Origin: Polycyclovorans sp.
GTDB taxonomy: Bacteria > Pseudomonadota > Gammaproteobacteria > Nevskiales > Nevskiaceae
Direction of reading: 5' to 3'
DNA length: 64,000 bases
Assembly: GCA_002706265.1 (NCBI GenBank)
Contig: PAKU01000029.1
Location: forward strand, 247,297 to 311,296
In this document: positions 20,018 through 28,874 of the stretch, piece after piece
Layout: every line of letters begins with the position of its first letter
Position numbering within the stretch: position 1 is the first letter of the stretch
The notes under the pieces: generated by a model
Seen by the model: the letters and a program-made list of their open reading frames with translations, nothing else
Told to the model about the DNA's origin: nothing
The model's database searches: none
Translations under genes and position numbers: made by a program

Positions 20018-21409
20018 ATGAGCACTCACTTGGTTCCCGCCCTCGATCTGGGGTGGCTGGTTCTTGAAACCAGCGACACCCCCAATCATGTCGGCGCGCT
20101 GATGATCTTCGAGCGTCCTGGGAACGCAGGGCCGACCTACATGCGCGATCTGACCGACCATCTGCGGTCTGCCGACGCGCTGGTGAAGCCTTGGAACCTG
20201 CACCTGCGCAAGGGCCTGATGTCGGGCCTGATGCCGATGCTCGACACCTCCGGCACGCCCGACATGGAATACCACGTTCGCAGGCTTGCACTGCCGCAGC
20301 CCGGGGGCGAACGCGAACTCGGCGAACTGGTCTCCCGCCTGCATGCCAACGCGCTGGACCTGCGTCGGCCGATGTGGGAATGCCACGTCATCGAGGGGCT
20401 GGAGGACAACCGATTCGCCCTGTTCATCAAGATTCACCACGTGCTGATCGACGGCGTATCGGGCATGCGCATGTTCCAGCGCGCGATGTCGCCGGTCCCT
20501 GATGAAATCCGCCCGGCGCCCTGGGCCTACGTTGAAACCAGCCGCCCCCGGCGGAAGGCAAAGGCCGCCGAGAACACCGAGAAAGCGGCGGCAGTGCCCA
20601 CGCGCCGCGGTCTGGCGATGAAATCCATCGCCAACCTCTACCCCATGTTGCGGCCGGGCGCCAGGCGCGTGCCCGATCTGGTCACCGCGTTCTCGGCCCC
20701 CAGTACCGTGCTGAACGGACGGGTCACCGTGCAGCGCCGCCTGTCCACACAACGCTATCCGCTGGCGCGCCTCAAACGCGTGGCCGAGGCGGCCAAGGTG
20801 TCGGTCAATGATGTGGTGCTGGCGATCTGCGGCGCCGGCTTGCGCAGGCTGCTGGCCGAAGCAGGCGAACTGCCCGAGCGGACCAGTCTCAATGCCTGCA
20901 TCCCGATCAGTGTCCGCGCTGCAGACGAGATCAGCGTCGGCACCGCCATCAGCTTCGGCTTTGCCGACCTGGCCACCAATGAATCCGATCCCGTCGCGCG
21001 GCTTGAACGGGTCCACGCCTCGACGCGCGCGCTCAAGGAGCAGGTGAGCGCCCTGCCGCGCACCACGGTGGGGGCGTTCACCCTCGCCGTGATGGGCCCT
21101 TACGCCTTGCAACAGGCCCTGGGCCTCGCAGGCCGCACCCGGCCCATGTTCAATGTGGTGATCTCGAACGTACCGGGCCCCACGGAGCAACTGCACCTGT
21201 TCGGCGCGCGCCTCGAAGCGATGTACCCCGCCTCGGTGCTCTATCACGGGCAGGCCCTGAACATCACCTGTGTGCGCTATGGCGATGACCTGAACTTTGG
21301 TTTCACCGCCTGGCGCGACGCGCTGCCCCACGTGCACCGCATCTCCGTGTACTGCGCAGACGCGCTGGCGGAACTGGAAAGTGCGTTCGAACTGTCCGCT
21401 GCACCCTGA
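20018..21409 (+). CDS. wax ester synthase / diacylglycerol acyltransferase (WS/DGAT), second copy
   Basis: WS/DGAT of 463 residues with the catalytic HHVLIDG at residues 140-146, the N-terminal DLGWLVLETSDTPNHVGALM, the NDVVLAICGAGLRRLL region and the late conserved NVVISNVPGPTEQLHLFGAR. It esterifies long-chain alcohols or diacylglycerol with acyl-CoA. It keeps the family-standard ends better than the copy at 3729 and is probably the main enzyme. It is divergent from CYP153 and 61 bp before the alcohol dehydrogenase remnant, so alcohols formed by the hydroxylases could feed wax-ester storage. Confidence 0.92.
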   Translation: MSTHLVPALDLGWLVLETSDTPNHVGALMIFERPGNAGPTYMRDLTDHLRSADALVKPWNLHLRKGLMSGLMPMLDTSGTPDMEYHVRRLALPQPGGERELGELVSRLHANALDLRRPMWECHVIEGLEDNRFALFIKIHHVLIDGVSGMRMFQRAMSPVPDEIRPAPWAYVETSRPRRKAKAAENTEKAAAVPTRRGLAMKSIANLYPMLRPGARRVPDLVTAFSAPSTVLNGRVTVQRRLSTQRYPLARLKRVAEAAKVSVNDVVLAICGAGLRRLLAEAGELPERTSLNACIPISVRAADEISVGTAISFGFADLATNESDPVARLERVHASTRALKEQVSALPRTTVGAFTLAVMGPYALQQALGLAGRTRPMFNVVISNVPGPTEQLHLFGARLEAMYPASVLYHGQALNITCVRYGDDLNFGFTAWRDALPHVHRISVYCADALAELESAFELSAAP

Positions 21410-21470
21410 GGCACGGGGGCTCTGAATCGCCCCGTGCCCGAATTTCATCATCCGTTTTAGGAGAGGCATT

Positions 21471-23705
21471 GTGATCCGTTTTTCACCCAGCGGCAGTCGC
21501 CGCGCGAGCTTGCGTTTACTGCTGTTGCTTGCGGTCAGCAATACCGCAATGGCCACTGGCGCGGCGGGCACTGCGGTCGATGCCGCCCGGCTGGCTGCGG
21601 CCGGAACCGAGACCGCAAACTGGATCCAGCATGGCCGCACGCAGGACGAGCAGCGCTACAGCCCGCTGAACCAGATCAGCGGCGACAACGTTGAGGATCT
21701 TGGTCTTGCCTGGTACCTCGACCTGGGCACCAAGCGTGGACTGGAAGGCACGCCCCTGGTCGTCGACGGGGTGATGTATTTCACCGGCGAATGGAGCAAG
21801 GCGTACGCCGTCGATGCCCGCAGCGGCAAGCTGCTGTGGGAGAACGACCTCAATGTAGACCGCGACCGCGGCCAGTATGGCTGCTGCGACATCGTCAACC
21901 GTGGCATGGCGATGTGGAATGGAAAGGTCTATGTCGGCACCTTTGACGGGCGGCTGGTCGCGCTCGATGCCGCAACCGGTGAGGTGGTCTGGGACACGCT
22001 CACCGTCGACCTCTCGCGCCCCTACACCATCACCGGCGCACCGCGCGTGGTGAAAGGCAAGGTCCTGATCGGCAACGGCGGCGCAGAACTGGGCGTGCGC
22101 GGCTATGTCAGCGCCTACGATGCCGAGACTGGCGAGATGGCCTGGCGGTTCTACACGGTGCCCGGCGACCCGTCGAAACCCTTCGAGAGCCCAATCCTCG
22201 AAAAAGCCGCGGCGACCTGGGACCCGAGTGGCAAGTACTGGGAAGTCGGTGGCGGCGGTACGGTCTGGGATTCGATGGCCTACGACCCTGAGCTGGACCT
22301 GCTTTACATCGGCGTCGGCAATGGCTCGCCCTGGAACAAGTAGATTCGCAGCCCGGCGGGCGGCGACAATCTGTTCCTGTCCTCCATCGTCGCGCTGCGC
22401 CCGGAAACCGGCGAGTACGTCTGGCACTACCAGACCACGCCCGGCGATGGCTGGGATTACACCGCCACGCAGCACATGGTGCTGGCCGATCTGGAGATTG
22501 AAGGCCAGACCCGCAAGGTCATCATGCAGGCCCCCAAAAACGGCTTTTTCTACGTGCTTGACCGGGCCAATGGCGAATTGCTGTCGGCCGAGAACTATGT
22601 GCATGTGTCCTGGGCCGAGCGCATCGACCTCACGACCGGACGGCCCGTCGAAACCGACAACAGCTACAAGACCAGCCCGGTGTACCAGTTCCCCTCGCCC
22701 ATGGGCGGACACAACTGGCAGCCGATGTGCTTTCACCCCGGCACCGGCTACGTCTACATCCCCGCGCGCGAACTGGCGATGATCTACCGCCAGGACGAAA
22801 CCTTCGAGTACAACCCGAAGTTCTGGAACGTGGGTCTGGACGTGATGAAGGATCTCACCGTGCCGGCATGGCTGGACCGGGAGCTTGTCAAGAAGGTCGG
22901 TGCCGCCACGGCGCAGGGCTTCTTGCTGGCCTGGGACCCGGTCAAGCAGGAGGAAGTCTGGCGCCACAACAGCGAAACGCCCTGGAACAGCGGCGCCCTT
23001 TGCGCCGGTGAAGACTTGGTGTTTGAAGGCACCGGGCGCGGCTATCTGGACGCCTACGATGCGCGCACCGGCGAGCGGCTCTGGCACTACGACGTACAGC
23101 AGGGCGTGATTGGCTCGCCCATCACCTACACCGTCGATGGCGAGCAGTACGTGAGCGTGCTGGTCGGCTGGGGCGGCGCATTCGGCATGTCCTTCGGATT
23201 CTCGAGCAACACCCGCGAGAGCCCGTCCACGGAAGGCCGGTTGATGACCTTCAAGCTCGGCGGTGACACGCAACTGCCCCCGGTGGACCGCCCGCGCCGC
23301 CTGCCCGAGCCACCGGCGGACACGGCAACGTCTGAGCAGATCGACAAGGGCAACCAGCTTTACCACAAGTACTGCGTGTACTGTCACGGACCGGGCGGCA
23401 TCAGCCATCCCAACCTCGCGGATCTGCGTTACATGAGTGCAGAAACGCACCAGATGTTCGACGCCATCGTGCTGGGCGGCGCTCAGCGCGAACGGGGCAT
23501 GCCCGCTTTTTCGGACACGCTCAATGCCGAGGAGTCGGCCGCGATCCACGCTTATCTCACCCGGGTTGGGCACCGCACGCTCAAAGCCGAGCAGAGCCGC
23601 GATTCCGCCTGGACCAGCGTCAAGCACTGGTTCTATGGGGTTTTGGCCACAGTGGCCGATTGGGGCGTGCGCACGATCGCATGGTTCAAGAACGCCGCAG
23701 ACTGA
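21471..23705 (+). pseudogene. PQQ- and haem-dependent alcohol dehydrogenase interrupted by in-frame TAG
   Basis: The frame encodes a type II quinohaemoprotein alcohol dehydrogenase of about 744 residues: signal peptide ([18 protein letters not shown]), PQQ propeller with the vicinal disulphide [11 protein letters not shown], and a C-terminal cytochrome c domain (CVYCH) plus an unusual hydrophobic tail (SVKHWFYGVLATVADWGV). Codon 291 (22341-22343) is TAG, splitting NGSPWNK from IRSPAGGDNLF. Related enzymes have a Lys or Arg here, so one A-to-T change from AAG explains it. Reading frame and motifs are intact on both sides, so the change is recent, a sequence error, or read through. TAG ends other genes in this window (24135, 49847), so reassignment is unlikely. 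The product would be periplasmic. Start is GTG with TAGGAG upstream. Confidence 0.8.
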
Positions 23706-24134
23706 GACGGCTGCGGGCCAGCAATGGCCCGCATCCATTGTTCTGGCGTTGGGTCGACGGACACGCTCGCGGCGGGTCGCGGAAGACCGCTGGCTAGGGA
23801 AACGAACCAACGCCAGCGCGGCGGCGCTGAGCCGCCCATAGGGCCCGGGAACCGTGAACAGCATCCGCAGCGGTGGCTTCCCAATCGCTGCGCTTCCCAA
23901 CTCGCGATGGTGACGGACTCGCTTACCTCAGCAGAAGGTCACCCCAAGCGCCGGTCGCGGCACGGTACGTCACATGGGTTCCCCCCTGAGGGCAAACGCC
24001 CGGCACGACCGGGCGCGCGCTTCCGGAATCAGTCTCCCAGCATGCGCGCGGCGCACGCCTTTACCCGAGACAGCGGCGAAGCAACAGCCTGGCTGATCGC
24101 CCGAGTGCGAGACGCAGGCCGCTGTTCGTACCCC
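23706..24134. other. gene-free spacer between convergent alcohol dehydrogenase and copper-monooxygenase operon
   Basis: About 430 bp in which I see no convincing gene on either strand. It starts with a hairpin (23712-23733). Near its right end ACAGCGGC and GCCGCTGT form a distant inverted repeat (about 24070-24126) that could close the monooxygenase transcript. No insertion-sequence end or RNA gene was recognised. Confidence 0.5.
23712..23733. terminator. hairpin after alcohol dehydrogenase gene
   Basis: TGCGGGCC (23712-23719) and GGCCCGCA (23726-23733) form an 8-bp stem with a 6-base loop, seven bases after the stop codon. It is followed by TCCATTGTTCT, which is only moderately T-rich. Probable terminator. 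Confidence 0.5.
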
Positions 24135-24635
24135 CTACTTCTTGCCGCTGTCGGCGTCTTCGACGACAACCTTCACCGTCTGCATGCTCGCATCGATGGT
24201 GCGGTGCATGCCATCCGACCAGTACACCCGCAGGCTGCGCTCGCCAGGCTCGACCGGCAGGTCAAACAGAAACACGTACCGATGGTTGCCCAGCCGGATC
24301 AGCTGGTCTTCGCCGGGCATCAGCGAAATTCCATCGGTTTCGATGTGCAGGTGGGTGCCCACCACGGGCGCGCTCATGGTCAACCGCTCCATTTTGCCGG
24401 GCGTTTCGAACACCACCGCAAGCTGGGTGCCGACCTTGGCGCCGTTCTCGGGAAACAGGATGCGCAGCGGCGGCACTTCGGTCGCACCCTTCCCCGCTGC
24501 GCCGTTGGCCGCATGCTGGGCGTGCCCTTGATGATGGGCGTGGTGGTCGTGCGCGGCCTTGTCTTCGGCCAGAGCGCCGAACGACAGACTGCTGCCGAAC
24601 AATGCCGCCCAGAAGAGAATTTGGGGTCGTTTCAT
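24135..24635 (-). CDS. His-rich DUF4399 periplasmic protein, last gene of the copper-monooxygenase operon
   Basis: Protein of 166 residues with a signal peptide (ILFWAALFGSSLSFGALA), then a His-rich stretch HDHHAHHQGHAQHAANG, then a DUF4399 domain (RILFPENGAKVGTQLAVVFE, GTHLHIETDG, VYWSDGMHRTIDASMQ). The His-rich part could bind copper or another metal in the periplasm. The start is MKRPQ, with AGGAG upstream. The frame opens earlier but runs into the copD fusion gene. It ends with a TAG codon. Its position 19 bp after the copD fusion suggests a copper-supply role; this is inference. Confidence 0.75.
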   Translation of the reverse strand: MKRPQILFWAALFGSSLSFGALAEDKAAHDHHAHHQGHAQHAANGAAGKGATEVPPLRILFPENGAKVGTQLAVVFETPGKMERLTMSAPVVGTHLHIETDGISLMPGEDQLIRLGNHRYVFLFDLPVEPGERSLRVYWSDGMHRTIDASMQTVKVVVEDADSGKK

Positions 24636-24654
24636 GGTTTGACTCCTGATGGGT

Positions 24655-26634
24655 TCAGTGAATGTGCGCATCCGGTGGCGGACGCAAACGAGGCTCGGCG
24701 TTGAGCCGATCCAGGTGGGGATACAGCATTGCAGGATCGGACCATCCCACCGCGTCATCCTCAGCAATCCAGCGCGCACGCACATAGCCGAATCGATCGA
24801 TGAGGAACTCAGCGTGCGTCCAGGCCATGCCCAGCCGATCGGGCAGCCCGCGATCACCCACCGTGCGGGACAGCAGTTCGTAAGCGGACCATGCGTCCGC
24901 GGCGCCGGACTTCAAAACCGGGTACGGCAAATCGCCGGGCAGATCCGCGTCGTCGAGCGGGACCGCCAAGACCTGTGTGCGGCGGGCCTGGAGTTCAGGG
25001 AGCGCCATCGCCAAGGTCCGCGCGCGCGCATCCGCACTGGGTCCGCCAAGAAATGCCAGCAGTACGTTATGCGTTTCGCGGTAGCCCTGAAGCTCGGTCG
25101 GCCCCGATGCGCCTTCGATATAGAGGTTCACCGCACCCAGCCACGCCTGCCCTGGAACGATGCCGGCCCGCATGACCCGACTCTCGAAGCCTTGCGAAAA
25201 GGTGCGCATGAAATTGATGAGGTCCCAGCGATCGTCTTCGGAAAGTACCGCGCCGAAGCCGGGCATGCCGCTCTCGGGAATCCCGTGGCTCAGCCACCAA
25301 TACATGTCCCCGGCCGTGTGCAACGCCGTGTGCGGCTCGCTCAGATTGGCGGGCGGCACCGGCAGCGTTGCGGCCAGCGGACCGTCGCCCAGACCTCCGG
25401 TGCCGTGACAGGCCGTGCAGTGCTGCATGAACAGCTCGCGCCCGTTTGCAACGGACTGAGTCAGATACGGTACTTGCGAGCGGCGAAACGTGTCGGGATA
25501 AGCCGGCACCGCAAATGCCCAGGCGAGCACGCTGAACGCCGCGACGACCAGCACGGCGGCCGTGACGCGCAGCGATGTTGATGTCGATGCCCCGCGCCGC
25601 CAGGTTGCCGCAAAGCCGGCGGCAATCAGGGCTGCCAACGCGCCCAGCATCCAGACCCTGAGCGACGGGTCGGCCCAGGTGGCTTCGAACGACCATCGAA
25701 ATGGCAGCCACCAGTGGGGCTCGGGTTCGTGAAACGCCGGGGTGGTCTGTGCCAACCAGACCGCACAGAGCAGCACGCCCGTGGCCGCGCCCAGCTCGAC
25801 TGCAACGTGCCGCAGCGCCAGCGCCGACCGTGCGCGGGGCTCAGCGTGATTGGCCGCCCTCTTCAGTACCGGCAGAAACCCGGTGCGCAGTCGGTTTGCA
25901 AACAACAGCGCGAAGGCCAGCAGCCCGACCTTGCCGACCAGCAGCCCCCCATAGCGCGTGCCCAGCAGATCACCTTCGTTCTCGATGTAAAGATCAGCCA
26001 GCCAGACCCCGGTCACGACGATGACGGCCATCAGCGCCATCGACAACTGCGAGAAGCGCTGCAGGGCGGCGGAAAGGGCCGACGTCGTCAGGGCAGACGA
26101 TTGGTTGCGGGCATACGCTCTGACCGTCAGCAGCCAAGACGGCAAGGCGCCGAACCATACTGCGACGGCAAGCATGTGGGCGATGTTGGGCGGCAGAACC
26201 TGCCACGGTGCTTCCGCACCGGCGCCGTGACCGCCCCAGGGTGCAAGTCCAAGGTAGAGGGCCGCCGCGATCGCGCAGGCCCAGCGTGCGCGCTGAACCG
26301 GCCGAATCATTGCCACCAGCACACACACAAGCAGCAGCGCGGCCGCCCCGGCTCGAATCAGCCAAATCTGACCGAAGTGCGTGCCCATCACCAGGTTGCG
26401 CCAGTCGGCTGCTGTCCCCCCGAGCGGGACGAGAGTGAGCATCTGTGCCCACATCAAACCAGCATGACCCACCGCAAGCACCGTGACGGCGATCAGCAGC
26501 GCTCTGGGCCCAGGCATCGGCGCCTTGAGGAACTCGCGCGGCACGCACCAAGCGTGGAAGAAGGTCGCACCGATGATCCAGGCCGCACTCGCGAAAGCCG
26601 CCAATCGGGATGCCGCAGCCAGAATTTCGATCAC
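24655..26634 (-). CDS. copD: CopD - cytochrome c - thioredoxin-like fusion protein
   Basis: Three-part protein of 659 residues. Residues 1 to about 375 are a polytopic CopD-type copper-import domain (about eight to nine helices). Residues about 395-480 are a class I cytochrome c with haem motif CTACH (406-410) and likely axial Met457 in GMPGF. Residues about 495-645 resemble an AhpC/TSA or SCO-like thioredoxin fold (FLIDRFGYVRARWI) but contain no Cys, so it is not a thiol oxidoreductase. CopD works with the periplasmic copper carrier CopC, whose gene ends 7 bp upstream. The fusion could couple copper delivery to electron transfer for the monooxygenase. I know CopD alone and CopD-cytochrome fusions; the third domain is unusual. 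Confidence 0.85.
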   Translation of the reverse strand: MIEILAAASRLAAFASAAWIIGATFFHAWCVPREFLKAPMPGPRALLIAVTVLAVGHAGLMWAQMLTLVPLGGTAADWRNLVMGTHFGQIWLIRAGAAALLLVCVLVAMIRPVQRARWACAIAAALYLGLAPWGGHGAGAEAPWQVLPPNIAHMLAVAVWFGALPSWLLTVRAYARNQSSALTTSALSAALQRFSQLSMALMAVIVVTGVWLADLYIENEGDLLGTRYGGLLVGKVGLLAFALLFANRLRTGFLPVLKRAANHAEPRARSALALRHVAVELGAATGVLLCAVWLAQTTPAFHEPEPHWWLPFRWSFEATWADPSLRVWMLGALAALIAAGFAATWRRGASTSTSLRVTAAVLVVAAFSVLAWAFAVPAYPDTFRRSQVPYLTQSVANGRELFMQHCTACHGTGGLGDGPLAATLPVPPANLSEPHTALHTAGDMYWWLSHGIPESGMPGFGAVLSEDDRWDLINFMRTFSQGFESRVMRAGIVPGQAWLGAVNLYIEGASGPTELQGYRETHNVLLAFLGGPSADARARTLAMALPELQARRTQVLAVPLDDADLPGDLPYPVLKSGAADAWSAYELLSRTVGDRGLPDRLGMAWTHAEFLIDRFGYVRARWIAEDDAVGWSDPAMLYPHLDRLNAEPRLRPPPDAHIH

Positions 26635-26641
26635 CCCGACC

Positions 26642-27022
26642 TCAGGGTGCTTTCAATTTGAATCCGTACCCGTAATCGACGACGTGACCATCGACAGAAA
26701 GCACGCGGTACTTGACCGTATAGCTGCCATTGCCGAGCGGTGACTCCAAAGACACGACCAGGCAGGCAGGCACCTCAGGGTCGGTCTGGACTTCGCCAAG
26801 CGACTCGATTGCATCATCACCCTGAGAGAGCGTGACAGTGGAAAATTTCGGCTCGATGTTCTCGTTGAAACACAGGCGAATCTCTTCGGGCGGCACGGTT
26901 AACACCGCTCTGCGTCCAGGCTCCGAACTGACCAGCCCCGCATGTGCGTGAATGGCTGGCCCGTATGCCCCGAGCGAGGCCAAGAGCAACGCGCTCCCTA
27001 ACCTGTGCGCTGAAACTGCCAT
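26642..27022 (-). CDS. copC: CopC periplasmic copper-binding protein
   Basis: Small protein of 126 residues with a signal peptide ending in AIHA, so the mature chain begins HAGLVSSEP with the N-terminal His that binds Cu(II). The second site, VDGHVVDYGY, supplies the other His and Asp ligands. It carries copper to CopD, encoded just downstream. The ATG at 27022 overlaps the stop of the upstream gene (ATGA). Confidence 0.92.
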   Translation of the reverse strand: MAVSAHRLGSALLLASLGAYGPAIHAHAGLVSSEPGRRAVLTVPPEEIRLCFNENIEPKFSTVTLSQGDDAIESLGEVQTDPEVPACLVVSLESPLGNGSYTVKYRVLSVDGHVVDYGYGFKLKAP

Positions 27023-27624
27023 CACTTCACCTCGGTTGAATTATTTTTGCGACCCGTGAGGCGGTAGACGAGTGCCGCAATGGCAAAGACGATCAGGAAG
27101 GCCGGCAGATATCGCCACAGACTGTGGACACCCACCTTGAACGGAAATACCGAGTGCAGCACGGTTCCCGTTTCAGGGTCCTTGGCGGTAATCATGCCGA
27201 TATACCAGCCGGGCGTCTCGAAGTTATGTTCAAACGTCAATGTGCCTCTGGGGTAGACCTGAAACGGAACATGAACCAGGGTCGCAGCCTCGATGTCGGC
27301 CTCAGATCCCAAGTCTTCGTATCGGCCGCCAGACCTGAGATCGTTCACGTCTTCAAGCACGCGAAACTCAACCTCATACTGACGCAACGCTGCGCTGACG
27401 TAGTCAATGACAATAATCGCGCGCCCAAGTTCTGGGATGTCTTCACAGAACTCCTGGGTCGCGCGCTTCTCCGGCTGATAGCCGGTGAAGTGCGCGCGTA
27501 GCGTGCCGATTTTCATCACACAGTTGTCGTCTTCCATCGAGACGCCGCCATGGCCGCTGGCTCCAGCGGCCACCAGTAATGCTGCAGCGGCGAAGAGCGC
27601 CTGGAAAGCTCGTTGCATAAACAT
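27022..27624 (-). CDS. membrane-anchored periplasmic protein of the copper-monooxygenase operon
   Basis: Protein of 200 residues with a signal peptide (ALFAAAALLVAAGASG), a periplasmic domain and one C-terminal helix (LPAFLIVFAIAALVYRLTG) followed by a positive tail. Its N-terminal HGGVSMEDDNCVMKIG and later EFCEDIP contain His, Met and Cys that could bind copper. I recall similar proteins near ammonia and methane monooxygenase genes, in the position of the AmoD/PmoD accessory family, but I cannot show homology to PmoD itself. Translation is coupled to pmoB upstream and copC downstream by ATGA overlaps, so it is an integral operon member. Likely role: assembly or metal loading of the monooxygenase. 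Confidence 0.7.
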   Translation of the reverse strand: MFMQRAFQALFAAAALLVAAGASGHGGVSMEDDNCVMKIGTLRAHFTGYQPEKRATQEFCEDIPELGRAIIVIDYVSAALRQYEVEFRVLEDVNDLRSGGRYEDLGSEADIEAATLVHVPFQVYPRGTLTFEHNFETPGWYIGMITAKDPETGTVLHSVFPFKVGVHSLWRYLPAFLIVFAIAALVYRLTGRKNNSTEVK

Positions 27625-28874
27625 CACCGCGGCACCATGCCGAAGTCAGGAATCATCGGCCCCCCGAACTCCACGAGATGCCGTTCACCGGCATCGTCGA
27701 AGAACGAGAGGACGCCCGCCACAACGGCATCAGGGGAGGAAATCATGGTCGTCATGCGCTCGGTCTCCCACATGGCATCGTCGGCGTAGATCACCACACG
27801 CTGGGTGGCCCCGGCAGCGACAGGCGCACCTTCGACACGCAGGGCATCCGAGGCCACCAGATCGTGTTCGTCCTTGGGCTTCACGTCCAGCACATCCGCG
27901 TTAATGAAACGCAGGTTGCCGGCTGCGAATTCACCGATGGTGACCGGCCGGTCACTGTCGTTGACCACGTCAAACTCCATCCTGAAACTACGACCCGGAA
28001 TACGGTAACGCGCCTCGATGAGCTTGATCGCGATCGGGGTGGGTGGTTGATCAAGCGGCGGAACGTCGATCTTGCCGGTCTGCAGCGGCGTGGTGATCGG
28101 CCACCTTTCCTGAGCATAGACGTACCCGCCCACAATCAGACTCAAGGTGAGGGTCAGAAAGATGCCTCCCATGCGTCGGTCCATGGTCGTGATCATCTGG
28201 TCGGCTTCGGGTCCCAACTCTCGCGCACGCTTGAAGCGCGGCACCACGATGGGACACTTGGTCAACCAATAGACAAACCAGGCCAAGCCGACGGCGAACC
28301 AGAGGGCGGACCACGCCATGACATTCCCCAAGCCATAGCTTTCCAGATCGATGGTCTCGCCCAACAGAGTCTCAGCGGTATTCACGAAGGCGGCTTCATC
28401 ACCCGTGACTTCGACCCAGATGCCGGGACCAATCATCGGGCCAGCACCTTTGACATTGATTACGGTGTGAACGTGATATCGACCCACCTTGCGCGCCTTC
28501 ATGGTGATCTCGAAATCGTAGACCTCACCCTTGCGAAATGAGGTCGACCGGATCATTGGCACGCCGTTGACACGGGAGTCCAGCCGCACGAAGGAAGGCC
28601 CGGGAACGCCGATGTTGAGGTAAGCGGTGTCCTCGATTGAATCCACATGGTGCGGCCAGTACTTCGACGGCATGAATTTGCCGCTGATCTTGACGATCTC
28701 GTTGACCGCCAACTTGGTCGTCGACGCTTCGACGTCGATCCAGTGCACCGTGCGCATGCGCAACTGAGGCATCTGCGCACGTTCACCGTGCGCCACGGAA
28801 GGCGATGGATAGATCACGCAGAACGCAATCAGGGGCAGCAGGAAGGCACAAAGCAGTTTCATGGTCGTTTTCAT
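27624..28874 (-). CDS. pmoB: copper membrane monooxygenase subunit B
   Basis: Subunit B of 416 residues. After the signal peptide the mature chain begins at His29 (HGERAQMPQLRMRTVHWID). With His134 and His136 (GRYHVHTV) this forms the conserved PmoB copper site. VINVKGAGPMIGPGIWVEV is the family signature. Two membrane helices (MAWSALWFAVGLAWFVYWL and IFLTLTLSLIVGGYVYAQ) separate two cupredoxin domains. It assembles with PmoA and PmoC and hydroxylates a small hydrocarbon or ammonia. The start at MKTTMKLL overlaps the pmoA stop (ATGA). The complete ligand set suggests a working enzyme. Confidence 0.93.
   Translation of the reverse strand: MKTTMKLLCAFLLPLIAFCVIYPSPSVAHGERAQMPQLRMRTVHWIDVEASTTKLAVNEIVKISGKFMPSKYWPHHVDSIEDTAYLNIGVPGPSFVRLDSRVNGVPMIRSTSFRKGEVYDFEITMKARKVGRYHVHTVINVKGAGPMIGPGIWVEVTGDEAAFVNTAETLLGETIDLESYGLGNVMAWSALWFAVGLAWFVYWLTKCPIVVPRFKRARELGPEADQMITTMDRRMGGIFLTLTLSLIVGGYVYAQERWPITTPLQTGKIDVPPLDQPPTPIAIKLIEARYRIPGRSFRMEFDVVNDSDRPVTIGEFAAGNLRFINADVLDVKPKDEHDLVASDALRVEGAPVAAGATQRVVIYADDAMWETERMTTMISSPDAVVAGVLSFFDDAGERHLVEFGGPMIPDFGMVPR

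Noticed and set aside
22341..22343. TAG read as pyrrolysine or another amino acid.
   Set aside because: TAG is the normal stop of the genes ending at 24135 (minus strand) and 49849, relatives have Lys/Arg at this position, and no suppressor or PylS/PylT gene is in the window.
21516..23900. A 794-codon open frame antisense to the alcohol dehydrogenase.
   Set aside because: No domain is recognisable, and the plus strand carries clear PQQ and cytochrome c motifs. The antisense frame follows from codon bias.
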